A stretch of DNA of 36,949 bases from Candidatus Gastranaerophilales bacterium (GCA_944325575.1 CALVAR010000024.1:1-36949), one strand, 5' to 3'. Positions 25,547-34,680 are shown, numbered from the stretch's first letter. Numbers and translations are program-made. The notes: a model not told the origin generated them from the letters alone.

Positions 25547-25923
25547 GTCTTTCCTCCGACATTACCTACTTCAAAATAATTCCTACTAATATATTTAAAA
25601 CATTGAATTCAAATTAATTGACTTTTTATTATATTTTGTAAACAATTTCTTTACATATCTTAAATAAGGGTAAAGAGAACACTTATTCTTCTCTGTTTTT
25701 CTATTATAACATTTTTTTGAGTCCATGGAATACATCTAAAGTCTAATTAATATAAAAATATTAGTTTGTTTTTTTAATATTAGAGTTCTTAATGTAAAAT
25801 TAATATGTAATTTTAAGCATGAATTTGTAACAATTTTTTAACAAAATTGAAATGCTTTATTTTTGTGCACTTAACAAAAATTTTCCTGAAAAATTTGTGA
25901 TAAAAAGAACTCTGAAAAATGAA
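25547..25923. other. AT-rich gap upstream of the HEAT-repeat gene
   Basis: These 377 bases separate the DUF2085 gene from the HEAT-repeat gene; both are on the minus strand. A perfect TATAAT lies on the minus strand at 25628-25633 but no convincing -35 is at the right distance. The sequence is very AT-rich with T runs. I see no small ORF with a ribosome site, no strong hairpin and no known RNA. Confidence 0.45.
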
Positions 25924-26388
25924 TTACCAGCCTTTTTTGCCTTCCAGCCAGTCGAGTATTTTAATAAACAGCATTCCTAAAAATGCACCAAGAAAAAATC
26001 CGTCTATTAGTCTTATAAAATCATTTGTTACAAATAAATTGAAATATTCTGCTGCAATTTCGCCAAGTGCAAGTGTTCCGATTATTATGAAAATAATTTT
26101 GTCCATTTTAAACTTGTGTAAATATGCGTAAAGGATAATAGCCGCACTGATATAAGAACCGATACAGCGTGCACATATTCCAATAGGATGATTCAATATA
26201 GTAAAGATATTTGTACCGTGCATTTTACAAAGTTTATGCAAAAAGTCGTACAAAACATTTGCCGCGGGAGAAAAATTAGAATGTGCCAAAACAGGTGCCA
26301 AAAACGCACACGCTATTACCACTACACAAAACAGGCAGCCCAATCCCACCAGCGCATTTTTAAAACTCCACTTTAATATATTACTCAT
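25924..26388 (-). CDS. DUF2085 family membrane protein
   Basis: This 154-residue protein has about four hydrophobic helices: VGLGCLFCVVVIACAFLAPV near the N-terminus, AAIILYAYLH, IIFIIIGTLALGEIAA and a last one near 125-145. Between helices 1 and 2 it carries HKLCKMHG followed by HPIGICARCIGSY, which is the DUF2085 signature (usually CHQxxxR ... CARCTGIY). The paired cysteines suggest metal or redox binding, but the family has no proven function. It is a single gene between intergenic gaps, with GGAG upstream of ATG. Confidence 0.82.
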   Translation of the reverse strand: MSNILKWSFKNALVGLGCLFCVVVIACAFLAPVLAHSNFSPAANVLYDFLHKLCKMHGTNIFTILNHPIGICARCIGSYISAAIILYAYLHKFKMDKIIFIIIGTLALGEIAAEYFNLFVTNDFIRLIDGFFLGAFLGMLFIKILDWLEGKKGW

Positions 26389-26476
26389 TTCCTAAACTCC
26401 GACAAAATAATTTATATAAATAAATTATACATGTAAAAGCCGGATTTTATAGTTTTGTTCTTAAAATTTTTATAAA

Positions 26477-27931
26477 CTATTTCTTGATAACTTCCAGATA
26501 TTTGTAAGAGTTCAAATACGGCATATGCTCTTGTGTAATAAGCTCTCCAGGAAGGAGAATAGAAATTCCGGGCGGACATTCCGCTATAACTTCCGCAGAG
26601 ATTCTGCCCACTGCTTTTTCTTTTTCAATTGTTTCTTTATCGCTGTAGTATGCTTCACGGGGATTCATAACAATTTTTGGCGTGAGCATCGGCATGTGTT
26701 TTCTTTTTTCAATATAGTAAATATCGGAATAATTTGAATGTGCTATTTTTTCGATTGCATCAACAAGATATTGAATTTCCTGTTTTGTGTTCCCGATATT
26801 GATAAGCAGTAAAACACCTATGTCGCTTGCTGATTCGACTTCTATATCAAAATCAATTTCGAGAATACTTTCAAGTCTCTTGCCGGATAAGCCGTCAACT
26901 TTAACAAATATTTTTGTAATATCCTGATTGAAATTTTCGCTAGCCTCAAGAACATGCACACCTTCTATTTTGTGCAGTCTTTTTCTTACAAATTTTGCGT
27001 ATTGAATTGCACGGTTGAGCTGTTTTCTGCCGTGTTTTGATTCCAGATTTGCACGTGCTGCATCCAGACTTGCCATCAAAAGCATAGACGGGCTTGTTGT
27101 CTGCAAAAGCTGCAGGGTGCGTTCTATTTCATCGGGGTCAAACTTTGAACCCTCCGGTATATGTAGCATAGAACTCTGAGACATACTGCCGCCTGTTTTG
27201 TGCAATGAATGTACAACAGCGTCAGCACCGAGGTGCAAAGAGGATTCCGGCAGATTTTTGTTGAAATTCCAGAGACATCCATGCGCCTCATCCACAATCA
27301 GAGGGACATCATACTTTTTGCAGATGTCTGATATTGCTTTGATATTGGATACAACCCCTTCATAAGTCGGGTTTGTAAGCCATACCATTGCCACATCGTC
27401 GTTTTCTTTCAAAGCTTTTTCTATCTCAGCAGGTTCTATTTCTCCCCACAAAGACCATTCATTTAATTTTTCCGGTAAAATCCATACGGGCTCCGCACCG
27501 GAGATAATCATACCTGTTAATATCGAGCGGTGGCAGTTTCTGTTGACAATAACTTTTTTGCCTTTTTTAGACATGCACATTGCCAGTGTAAGATTGCCTA
27601 TAGTGGAGCCTCCAAGCAAAAAGAAAGTTCTTTTTGCGCCGAATGCCTGTGCGGCAAGTTCCTGAGCTTCTTTTATAGGGCCTGTAGCGGGGTGGAGAGT
27701 ACCAAGATTATCAAATTCATCAGTTGTATCTAAAAGTAAAGCACGGCTGCCGATGAGCTTTTTGAACGGACGGTATGAAGCACGTCCTGCAGTGTGTCCC
27801 GGAATGTGAAATTGCATCATCGGATTTTTATAAAATTTTTCCAATGCTTCCACAAGCGGTGCTTTTACATCGCTTCTTAAATCATCTGCAATTCTTCTGA
27901 ATTTACGTGTTTTTGTCTTTACTTTTAACAT
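26477..27931 (-). CDS. Orn/Lys/Arg decarboxylase family, short PLP-dependent form
   Basis: This 484-residue fold-type I PLP enzyme decarboxylates a basic amino acid (arginine, lysine or ornithine) to make a polyamine precursor. Motifs are FHIPGHTAGR (41-50), the PLP-stacking LLGGSTIGN, DEAHG (214-218) and the Schiff-base lysine K245 in HSLHKTGG. It lacks the N-terminal response-regulator-like wing of E. coli SpeC/CadA/AdiA and fits the shorter YaaO/SpeA class found in Gram-positives and cyanobacteria. Which amino acid is used cannot be decided here. No other polyamine gene is adjacent. Confidence 0.92.
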   Translation of the reverse strand: MLKVKTKTRKFRRIADDLRSDVKAPLVEALEKFYKNPMMQFHIPGHTAGRASYRPFKKLIGSRALLLDTTDEFDNLGTLHPATGPIKEAQELAAQAFGAKRTFFLLGGSTIGNLTLAMCMSKKGKKVIVNRNCHRSILTGMIISGAEPVWILPEKLNEWSLWGEIEPAEIEKALKENDDVAMVWLTNPTYEGVVSNIKAISDICKKYDVPLIVDEAHGCLWNFNKNLPESSLHLGADAVVHSLHKTGGSMSQSSMLHIPEGSKFDPDEIERTLQLLQTTSPSMLLMASLDAARANLESKHGRKQLNRAIQYAKFVRKRLHKIEGVHVLEASENFNQDITKIFVKVDGLSGKRLESILEIDFDIEVESASDIGVLLLINIGNTKQEIQYLVDAIEKIAHSNYSDIYYIEKRKHMPMLTPKIVMNPREAYYSDKETIEKEKAVGRISAEVIAECPPGISILLPGELITQEHMPYLNSYKYLEVIKK

Positions 27932-28093
27932 TTAGCATAAAGTCTCCACTAATTTTGATACGCGTATTTTATATTATACAATAAAAATTATATTTGTAGT
28001 ACCATCATAGATATTAATAAATGAGATACTAAATTAAATAAAACATGTAAAAAATAAATTTGCCAGCATTAATAGCACAGAGGAAAAAGATTT

Positions 28094-29107
28094 ATGTTAA
28101 TAATAATGAATGCCAACGCAACAGACGAACAAATACAAAATGTTGTCAGTTTTATAAAAAGAAAAAATTTCGATGCACATGTTTCAAAAGGTGAAGTCCA
28201 GACTGTCATAGGTGCTGTGGGCGGAAAAATCATTGACCCGAGAGATATTGAACTTTTAGATGGAGTAAAAGAGGTAATAAGAATCACCTCGAGCTATAAA
28301 CTTGCAGGAAGACAATTTAAGCCGGAAGATACAATTATAGAAGTCAACGGCGTAAAATTCGGCGGGGATAATATCGGACTTATTGCAGGACCTTGTACCG
28401 TCGAAAGTTACGAACAAATGGACGAAACAGCAAAACAGCTGAGTGCCATGGGTGTTAAAATTTTAAGAGGAGGGGCATTCAAACCAAGAACTTCACCATA
28501 CGCATTTCAGGGACTTGGTGAAGAGGGATTGAAAATCATAAGAGATGTAGCAGACCGTTACGGTATGGCTGTTACTTCCGAGGTTATGGAAATTTCGCAA
28601 ATTCCTATGTGCCTCAAATATGTTGATATCCTTCAGGTTGGTGCACGCAACATGCAGAACTTTAATCTTCTGCGGGAACTGGGTTATGTAAACAAGCCCG
28701 TTATTGTTAAGCGCGGCTTGTGCAACACAATAGAAGAAATGCTTATGGCTGCCGAATATGTAATGTCAGGCGGCAACAGAGAAGTAATCCTGTGTGAAAG
28801 AGGTATCAGAACTTTTGAAAGAATAACAAGAAACACTCTTGATTTGAGTGCAATACCGGTAGTAAAAAAACTGAGCCACTTGCCGATTATTGTGGATCCG
28901 TCTCATGGCACGGGCTTGCGTGACAAAGTTGCGCCTATGTCCAGAGCTGCTGTAGCCGCCGGATGCGATGGTCTGATTATCGAAGTACATTATGACCCTG
29001 ACACAGCACTGTGTGACGGAGCGCAATCACTCTATCCTTCGGAGTTTGAAGCACTAAAAGGCGATATAGAAAAAATTGCTCCGATAATAGGCAAAAATGT
29101 AAATTAA
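28094..29107 (+). CDS. aroF: 3-deoxy-7-phosphoheptulonate (DAHP) synthase, type I-beta
   Basis: This 337-residue enzyme condenses PEP and erythrose 4-phosphate, the first step of the shikimate pathway. Residues 1-70 form a ferredoxin-like regulatory domain (MLIIMNANATDEQ ... VIRITSSYKLAGR), as in Thermotoga DAHP synthase, where it gives feedback control by aromatic amino acids. The barrel follows with GPCTVES (99-105), KILRGGAFKPRTSPYAFQG (from 122), the metal-site segment CERGIRTFE and DPSHGTG. The start has AGAGGA nine bases upstream. No other aro gene is nearby. Confidence 0.95.
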   Translation: MLIIMNANATDEQIQNVVSFIKRKNFDAHVSKGEVQTVIGAVGGKIIDPRDIELLDGVKEVIRITSSYKLAGRQFKPEDTIIEVNGVKFGGDNIGLIAGPCTVESYEQMDETAKQLSAMGVKILRGGAFKPRTSPYAFQGLGEEGLKIIRDVADRYGMAVTSEVMEISQIPMCLKYVDILQVGARNMQNFNLLRELGYVNKPVIVKRGLCNTIEEMLMAAEYVMSGGNREVILCERGIRTFERITRNTLDLSAIPVVKKLSHLPIIVDPSHGTGLRDKVAPMSRAAVAAGCDGLIIEVHYDPDTALCDGAQSLYPSEFEALKGDIEKIAPIIGKNVN

Positions 29108-29162
29108 GACAAATTAACAATAGCGGATTTGATTGCCTGAGTCAGCAGGTGATACCAAATAA

Positions 29163-29765
29163 TCAGCCTTTAAATTTCATACACTGAAGGGTGATAAAAT
29201 TCATTTCTTCTTTGGAAATATCAGTAAATGTTACGGCTGTTAAAAATTTGAATGTATTATCCACTCTTATCGGATTGGAATAAACAAGCTCCGCATGTGT
29301 TCTTATTACTTTCCCTTCAAGATAGAGCTCAACTTCCATATTGGTATAAGCGCTCATCTGCCTGTCCGCAATAAACGCTATACCTTTGGCACAGATATTT
29401 TTTGTTGTGGAAATAATTTTGTCCACCTGTGTACCGTCTAGACTCAAAGTAAGAGCAAAATCGGTTTCTATATTTGCTCTCAAAAATTCACGTCTCTGCG
29501 AGTGTTTTATATTAGACGGGAAAGAAAGCATATAAAAAGTGGTTTCATTCAGATAATTGCTGGACAAAATCCTGCTTGTTGCGTTGTATATGCCGTCTTC
29601 CGCATAGATATTAATTTCTATTTCTTTTTCAGGCAGTTCTGTTTGCTGGTCAAAAAATACCGTCAATTTTTCATTTTCAACGTAATAAATCGTGCAAAAG
29701 TAGCTTTTGCCGTCCAGTATAATTTCCAATTTATTAGAAGGTTTTAAAAAACTGTAACTATCCAA
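29163..29765 (-). CDS. PilZ-domain c-di-GMP receptor, YcgR-like
   Basis: This 200-residue protein has an N-terminal YcgR-like beta domain (about 1-85) and a PilZ domain (about 88-200). The c-di-GMP-binding RxxxR is R92-EFL-R96 in SQRREFLRA. The second motif, usually (D/N)xSxxG, is NICAKG at 123-128, where Cys replaces Ser. Proteins of this build act as brakes on flagella or regulate type IV pili. No flagellar gene is seen, but pilus genes are in the window, so a pilus or secretion role is more likely. The start is TTG (29763-29765) with GGGAG upstream. Confidence 0.88.
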   Translation of the reverse strand: MDSYSFLKPSNKLEIILDGKSYFCTIYYVENEKLTVFFDQQTELPEKEIEINIYAEDGIYNATSRILSSNYLNETTFYMLSFPSNIKHSQRREFLRANIETDFALTLSLDGTQVDKIISTTKNICAKGIAFIADRQMSAYTNMEVELYLEGKVIRTHAELVYSNPIRVDNTFKFLTAVTFTDISKEEMNFITLQCMKFKG

Positions 29766-29816
29766 ATCTGACTCCCGTGTATTTCAAAATTATTATAACA
29801 TCATGATTCCACTTTG

Positions 29817-29845
29817 TTGTGAAATTTACACAAAAAAGCTATAAT
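29817..29845 (+). promoter_or_regulatory. Sigma-70 promoter of leuA
   Basis: TTGTGA (29817-29822), a 17-base spacer and a perfect TATAAT (29840-29845) lie 36 bases before the leuA ATG. Transcription would start near 29852, which excludes the longer GTG start at 29819. Confidence 0.7.
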
Positions 29846-29881
29846 ATTTCATATTTTATACAAGCATATGGAATTTATAAA

Positions 29882-31405
29882 ATGACAAGACAACCGTTTT
29901 TTTATGATATTACACTTCGTGACGGAAACCAATCACTCAAAAAGCCATGGAACATTAAGGAAAAAGAACTTATATTTAACAAACTGGTTGATTTCGGGGT
30001 ACAGGCAGTAGAGGCTGGATTTCCGGCTGCATCAGAAATGGACTTTGACGCTGTTAAACGCCTCGCTGAAATTGCTCCGTCTAATCTTGTCATAAGCGGA
30101 CTTGCACGTGCTGTCGAGCACGATATAAAAAAAGGAATTGAGGCAATAAGTATCTGTAAAAGGCCCAGACTTCATACTTTTATTGCAATGAGCCCTTTCA
30201 ATATGAAATATGTACTGAATAAAAACCCGGAAGATGTAAGAAAAACCGCAATAGAGGCTGTATCATTTGCTAAATCGGAAATAATAAAAGTAAATAAAGA
30301 TGCAGAAGTGCAATTTTCCGTAGAACACTTTGGTGATTGTATGGAGAATCTTCCTTTTGTTATTGACACACTTAAGGAGGTTGTAAAAGCAGGCGCAACG
30401 GTTATAAACCTGCCTAATACGGTTGAAAGGACAAGGGTAAAAACATTTGTTGATATGGTGGAACAGGTCTACAATGCATTGCCGAAAGATATTATGATAG
30501 CCGTGCATTGCCACAATGACCTCGGTATGGCAACTGCAGCTACGGTAGAAAGTTATTTTGCCGGTGCAACACAGCTGGAGTGCTCGCTTAACGGGCTGGG
30601 AGAAAGAGCCGGCAATACAAATATGTACGAAGTCGCTGTAGCGCTTCACAACAGCGGAGTGGATGTACCTTTAAATCTTGGTGAAATATATGAACTGGCG
30701 CTTACAATTTCCGACATGTCAAAGGTTCCTGTTGCCGAAAAAGCACCTCTTATAGGACCGGAGGCGCTTGCTCACAGAAGCGGTATACATCAAGACGGCG
30801 CAGTTAAAACAAAAGATATGGAAAAAGGAGCATACCGTCCTATACACCCGACACTTATCGGCAGAAAAGATGACGAAAAAATCGGCTTTACAAGCCAGTC
30901 GGGCAAGACAGCCGTATTTGAAATTATTTCTGATGCGGGTTATCCGATAACTATACAGGAAGCTGTAAGAATTACGCCTATTGTAAAAGAGGCTGCGGAA
31001 AAAGCAGGTGAATTGCCTACACGCAGCATTATTGATATTTATTTTAATGAAATATTTAATGTTAAGGGCGATTTCAGACTCGTTTCTTTTGAAAAGCTTG
31101 CTGAAAATGTGTTTAATCTCAAATTTTTCCATAAAACAGAATTTTTTGATATGAATGCACAGGGTAACGGACCTGTAGATGCCTGCCTATCAGCATTAAA
31201 GCAGGCAGGGTTTCCGCAGAAGCTTGTTGATTATGAACAGTATGCTCTTGACGGCGAAATATCAGGCTCAGGTGCTTCTGCCATGACGGTTATCCATTTT
31301 GAAGATTTACAGGGAAATGTCATACTCGCCAGAGGCAAAGATGAAAGCACGCTAAAAGCCAATGTTAAAGCGATATTTAACGGCTTGAACCTGATGAACA
31401 GATAA
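29882..31405 (+). CDS. leuA: 2-isopropylmalate synthase
   Basis: This 507-residue enzyme joins acetyl-CoA and 2-oxoisovalerate, the first committed step of leucine synthesis. The TIM barrel starts at DITLRDGNQSLKKPW (9-23), with the metal-binding AVHCHNDLGMA and catalytic GLGERAGN segments mid-protein. The C-terminal portion includes LSGSG-like EISGSGASAMT, the LeuA dimer or regulatory domain that senses leucine. The GNQSLKKPW loop resembles the LeuA type II group more than E. coli LeuA. Citramalate or homocitrate synthases are alternatives, but the C-terminal domain favours LeuA. The start follows from the promoter position and homology. leuBCD are not nearby. Confidence 0.88.
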   Translation: MTRQPFFYDITLRDGNQSLKKPWNIKEKELIFNKLVDFGVQAVEAGFPAASEMDFDAVKRLAEIAPSNLVISGLARAVEHDIKKGIEAISICKRPRLHTFIAMSPFNMKYVLNKNPEDVRKTAIEAVSFAKSEIIKVNKDAEVQFSVEHFGDCMENLPFVIDTLKEVVKAGATVINLPNTVERTRVKTFVDMVEQVYNALPKDIMIAVHCHNDLGMATAATVESYFAGATQLECSLNGLGERAGNTNMYEVAVALHNSGVDVPLNLGEIYELALTISDMSKVPVAEKAPLIGPEALAHRSGIHQDGAVKTKDMEKGAYRPIHPTLIGRKDDEKIGFTSQSGKTAVFEIISDAGYPITIQEAVRITPIVKEAAEKAGELPTRSIIDIYFNEIFNVKGDFRLVSFEKLAENVFNLKFFHKTEFFDMNAQGNGPVDACLSALKQAGFPQKLVDYEQYALDGEISGSGASAMTVIHFEDLQGNVILARGKDESTLKANVKAIFNGLNLMNR

Positions 31406-31733
31406 GCGGCTGCAAAATATAAATGTGCGGTTATACTAAATAAGAGAATTATATAGGATTTTTCACAGGATATTCTAAAAAGGTTGTAGTGTTATTACTA
31501 TATATTAATCAATTAAGTGACAGTTTTTATGTAATGATACTATTTATTGTAGCGGATTATGTGTAGAGTAAGGGCAAAGCCCGAAACTCGAAAAAAATGC
31601 CGAAAAAGTGAGCGGATATATACAAGAATGACAATGATGTTAGCAGACTAAAGTTACCCTGCAATTTCGATATGTCAATACACCTTATAAAAATTCCCGC
31701 AAAATATTTAAATCAAACTATGTATACAAGAAA
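31406..31733. other. AT-rich gap with a repeat fragment
   Basis: This 328-base region between the convergent ends of leuA and prfA holds no supported gene. Bases 31602-31619 (gaaaaagtgagcggatat) are identical to window bases 1-18. AGGGCAAAGCCCGAAACTCG just before could form a small GGGC/GCCC hairpin (31572-31581). I see no strong terminator for leuA or prfA in the usual position. Confidence 0.45.
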
Positions 31734-32816
31734 TTAATTTATCTCAGCAAGTTTTTCGAGTTTAAGTTTCTGGTCATGTTCCATAAGCAGGTTAATAAGC
31801 TCATCCAGCTCACCGTCAATAACAGTCCATACATTGAGGTTTTGACCGATACGATGGTCTGTAAGCCTGCCCTGCGGGAAATTGTATGTTCTGATACGTT
31901 CGGAACGGTCTCCCGTACCTACCTGTGAACGTCGAAGATCTGTTATTTCCTGCATTTGTTTTTGTACTTCCATGTCGTACAATTTTGCCTTCAAAATCTG
32001 CAATGCACGTTCTTTGTTTTGTAATTGTGAGCGTTCTTCCGTACAGAAAATCATAATACCTGTAGGTTTGTGGAACACTCTTACAGCAGTTTCCACTTTG
32101 TTTACATTCTGTCCGCCCGCACCGCCGGAACGTGCAGTAGAAATTTCCAGATCATTGGGATTAATTTCAACCTCAACATCGTCAACCTCCGGCATTACCG
32201 CAACAGTAGCCGTTGAAGTATGTACACGACCCTGTGATTCTGTCTGCGGAACTCTCTGTACACGGTGTACGCCGGATTCGTATTTAAGTTTTGAATAAAT
32301 ACTGTCGCCTTTTATTGAGATAATAACTTCTGACACACCGCCTGCTTCGCAATCGGTTTTGCTCAATATTTGTGACTGCCAGCCCTGTTTGTCAGCGTAT
32401 CTGAGATACATTCTCATCAGGTCGCCAGCAAAAATGTTTGCTTCATCCCCGCCGGCACCGCCTCTGATTTCGAGCATAATGTCTTTGTCATCCATGGGGT
32501 CGCGCGGAAGCAGAAGAACCTTCATTCTTTCTTCAAGTTCTTTGTTTTTTGCTTCGTTTGTTTCTATTTCCTGATGCAAAAACTGTTTCATATCATGGTC
32601 GGATTCCGACTTTAGCATTTCTTTTGCATCTTCAATTGCGTCTTCATTATTTTTCCACTGATGATAAACATCTACGGTTTCTTCCATGGCCTTTCTCTGT
32701 TTTGAAAGGTCTCTGAATTTTTCATAATCCGCAATTACTGCCGGATCGGACAGTATTTTGCCAAGTTCTACATATTTTTCTTCTATCTGAAGAATTTTAT
32801 CTAACATATCTTTCAT
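31734..32816 (-). CDS. prfA: Peptide chain release factor 1
   Basis: This 360-residue class I release factor ends translation at UAA and UAG. The peptidyl-tRNA hydrolysis motif GGQ is at 234-236 ([11 protein letters not shown]), and GGAGGDE is at 119-125. The stop-codon-reading tripeptide is PQT (190-192) within [15 protein letters not shown]. coli has PAT. The start MKDMLDKIL at 32816 gives exactly the E. coli length, with AAGGAA six bases upstream. An open frame continues 35 codons further, but only because it enters the repeat copy at 32845-33143. prmC, the methyltransferase for the GGQ glutamine that often follows prfA, is not here. Confidence 0.96.
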   Translation of the reverse strand: MKDMLDKILQIEEKYVELGKILSDPAVIADYEKFRDLSKQRKAMEETVDVYHQWKNNEDAIEDAKEMLKSESDHDMKQFLHQEIETNEAKNKELEERMKVLLLPRDPMDDKDIMLEIRGGAGGDEANIFAGDLMRMYLRYADKQGWQSQILSKTDCEAGGVSEVIISIKGDSIYSKLKYESGVHRVQRVPQTESQGRVHTSTATVAVMPEVDDVEVEINPNDLEISTARSGGAGGQNVNKVETAVRVFHKPTGIMIFCTEERSQLQNKERALQILKAKLYDMEVQKQMQEITDLRRSQVGTGDRSERIRTYNFPQGRLTDHRIGQNLNVWTVIDGELDELINLLMEHDQKLKLEKLAEIN

Positions 32817-32844
32817 ATTTAATTCCTTTATAACAAACTCGGAA

Positions 32845-33143
32845 CCAAGTCTACTATTTTTCGAAGGTGACCCCATCTGTCTTAAAATCAGACGTTCGGG
32901 AAAAGCGTGGTTTTCCCTCACAAGGGGCGTTCCTTTCAGTCAGCCCCGTCAGATTTCGCTATTGCCTGTGCCGGACTTGTTGATAAAAATGTACTTGTTT
33001 ATTGCACAGGTTCAATAAGCGGATTTTCGGACGGACAAAGTCCGGGGCGCGAGGTACAAAGTGAGCACAAGCGAAGCAAAGCGAACGATTGTACCGAGCG
33101 TGAAGAAAATCCAAGAGGTAGTCGGTCTCAGTTGACTATATAA
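32845..33143 (+). repeat. Interspersed palindromic repeat, copy 2, with two insertions
   Basis: This copy carries the same ordered blocks as 5121-5241: CCAAGTCTA (32845-32853), GTGACCCCAT, CCTGTGCCGGACTTGTTGA (from 32965), GCACAGG (33004-33010) and TAGTCGG-CTCAGTTGACTATA (33119-33140). Two extra stretches are present. About 80 bases (32877-32960) contain the stems GGGAAAA/TTTTCCC (32898-32917) and GGGGC/GCCCC (32924-32947). About 100 bases (33019-33118) contain GGATTTTC/GAAAATCC (33021-33112), GGTACAA/TTGTACC (33053-33095) and CGGAC-AAA-GTCCG (33032-33044). It fills most of the gap between the divergent prfA and glmU, 28 bases from the prfA start. Confidence 0.8.
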
Positions 33144-33270
33144 AAATACTATCGCAAGAATAAATTTTATAAAACCCATATACTGTAAAATTCTTATTAC
33201 TTGTTACAAATTACCGGACAATATTTTTTGATATAGAATTAATGTTAGTAGTGACTTAGAGGAAAGATTT

Positions 33271-34560
33271 ATGGAAAAGACGATAAAAACAATAATTCTG
33301 GCTGCAGGCAAAGGCACAAGGATGAAATCGGAAACTCCCAAAGTTTTGCACAAAATTTTTAATAAAGAGCTTTTGGGTTATGTGCTGGATGCAGCAAATA
33401 AAACAGGCATGACGGAAGAAAATTTTGTCATAGTAGGACATTGCGCACAGGAAGTAGAAAAGTATGTTCAGGCAAATTATAAAAATGCAAAGTGTAAACT
33501 GCAGTCTCCGCAGCTCGGAACAGGGCATGCCGCTTTTCAGGCTTATGAAGATTTAAAAGGGTTTGACGGAGATGTGTTGATTTTAAACGGAGACATTCCT
33601 CTTCTTACTTCGGAGACTCTTTTAAAATTTATTGATACACACAGAAAAAACAACGCCGCATTGACTGTTATGTCGGCTGTTTTTGAAAATCCTTCCAACT
33701 ACGGCAGGATTGTAAGGGACGAAAATGACAATCTTAAAGCTATTGTTGAAGAAAAAGACGCATCTGAGGAACAGAAAAAAATAAAAGAAATTAACACCGG
33801 CGTATATCTTCTTGACTGGGCAAAAGTACATGAGGCATTTTTAAATATGAAGGCTGACAATGCACAGCATGAATACTACCTCACAGACATTGTAAAATGG
33901 ACAATAAATCAGGGACTCAAAGCACAGTCATACGTAATGGAAAACAATGAAGAGTCTTACGGAATAAACTCTAAAAAACAGCTGGCTGAAGCAGCAAAAA
34001 TTTTAAAAGACCGTGTTATGGACAAACTTTTTGCTGAAGGTGTTACAATAGTAGACCCAGACACAACTTACATTTCACCGGAAACGGAAATAGATGCGGA
34101 TGTTATTATTTATCCCTGCACATATATAGAAGGCAAAAACAAAATAGCAAAGAGCTGCAAGATAGGACCTTTTGCCAGACTAAGAGGCGATGTGGAACTT
34201 GGCGAAGGGGTAAAAATAGGCAACTTTGTAGAGATAAAAAAATCAAAAATAAAAGCACATACAAATGTATGCCACCTGAGCTATGTCGGTGACAGCACAC
34301 TGGGCAGCAATGTAAACATAGGCGCCGGTACTATCACTGCAAATTACAACCACATAACTAAAGAAAAGTTCCAAACAGTGATAGACGATAATGCATCAAC
34401 AGGCTCAAATTCCGTAATCGTTGCGCCTGCTCATATAGGAGAAAATGCCTCAATAGGCGCAGGTTCCGTTATAAGCAAAGATGTGGAAGCAAACGCACTG
34501 GGCTTGACAAGAGCGCCTTTGAGAATTGTAAAAGACTGGTTTTCACGAATGAAAAAATAA
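33271..34560 (+). CDS. glmU: Bifunctional GlcNAc-1-P uridyltransferase / GlcN-1-P acetyltransferase
   Basis: This 429-residue enzyme makes UDP-N-acetylglucosamine for peptidoglycan and other glycans. The N-terminal nucleotidyltransferase has LAAGKGTRM (10-18), the PKVLH lysine at 24-25, LGTGHA and a GDIPLL metal site. The C-terminal left-handed beta-helix acetyltransferase has GPFARLRG, the catalytic His in NVCHLSYVGD and GAGTITANYN. It ends about 25 residues sooner than E. coli GlmU, lacking part of the tail. GAGGAAAG precedes the ATG and a strong terminator follows. Its promoter must lie just downstream of repeat copy 2. Confidence 0.96.
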   Translation: MEKTIKTIILAAGKGTRMKSETPKVLHKIFNKELLGYVLDAANKTGMTEENFVIVGHCAQEVEKYVQANYKNAKCKLQSPQLGTGHAAFQAYEDLKGFDGDVLILNGDIPLLTSETLLKFIDTHRKNNAALTVMSAVFENPSNYGRIVRDENDNLKAIVEEKDASEEQKKIKEINTGVYLLDWAKVHEAFLNMKADNAQHEYYLTDIVKWTINQGLKAQSYVMENNEESYGINSKKQLAEAAKILKDRVMDKLFAEGVTIVDPDTTYISPETEIDADVIIYPCTYIEGKNKIAKSCKIGPFARLRGDVELGEGVKIGNFVEIKKSKIKAHTNVCHLSYVGDSTLGSNVNIGAGTITANYNHITKEKFQTVIDDNASTGSNSVIVAPAHIGENASIGAGSVISKDVEANALGLTRAPLRIVKDWFSRMKK

Positions 34561-34571
34561 AAAATTTATAT

Positions 34572-34608
34572 AAAAAGAGCCTTATACCAAAAATAAGGCT
34601 CTTTTTTT
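34572..34608 (+). terminator. Terminator of glmU
   Basis: Perfect 14-bp stem AAAAAGAGCCTTAT (34572-34585) and ATAAGGCTCTTTTT (34593-34606) with a seven-base loop and a run of seven T. Confidence 0.9.
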
Positions 34609-34680
34609 AAACTTTAAAAATTAAATTTTAATTCTAAAACAAAATTTGCTCAAACCCGCAAAAGAGGGAAACAATAAATA

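Noticed and set aside
29819-29881. Longer GTG start for leuA
   Set aside because: A consensus promoter (29817-29845) overlaps it, so the mRNA would begin downstream; homology begins at MTRQPFFYDITLRDG.
32817-32921. 35-codon upstream extension of prfA
   Set aside because: The extension is repeat sequence. The start at 32816 has its own ribosome site and gives the exact family length.
32907-33143. 78-codon + strand frame between prfA and glmU
   Set aside because: It lies wholly inside repeat copy 2, is interrupted by hairpin modules and has no homology or ribosome site.
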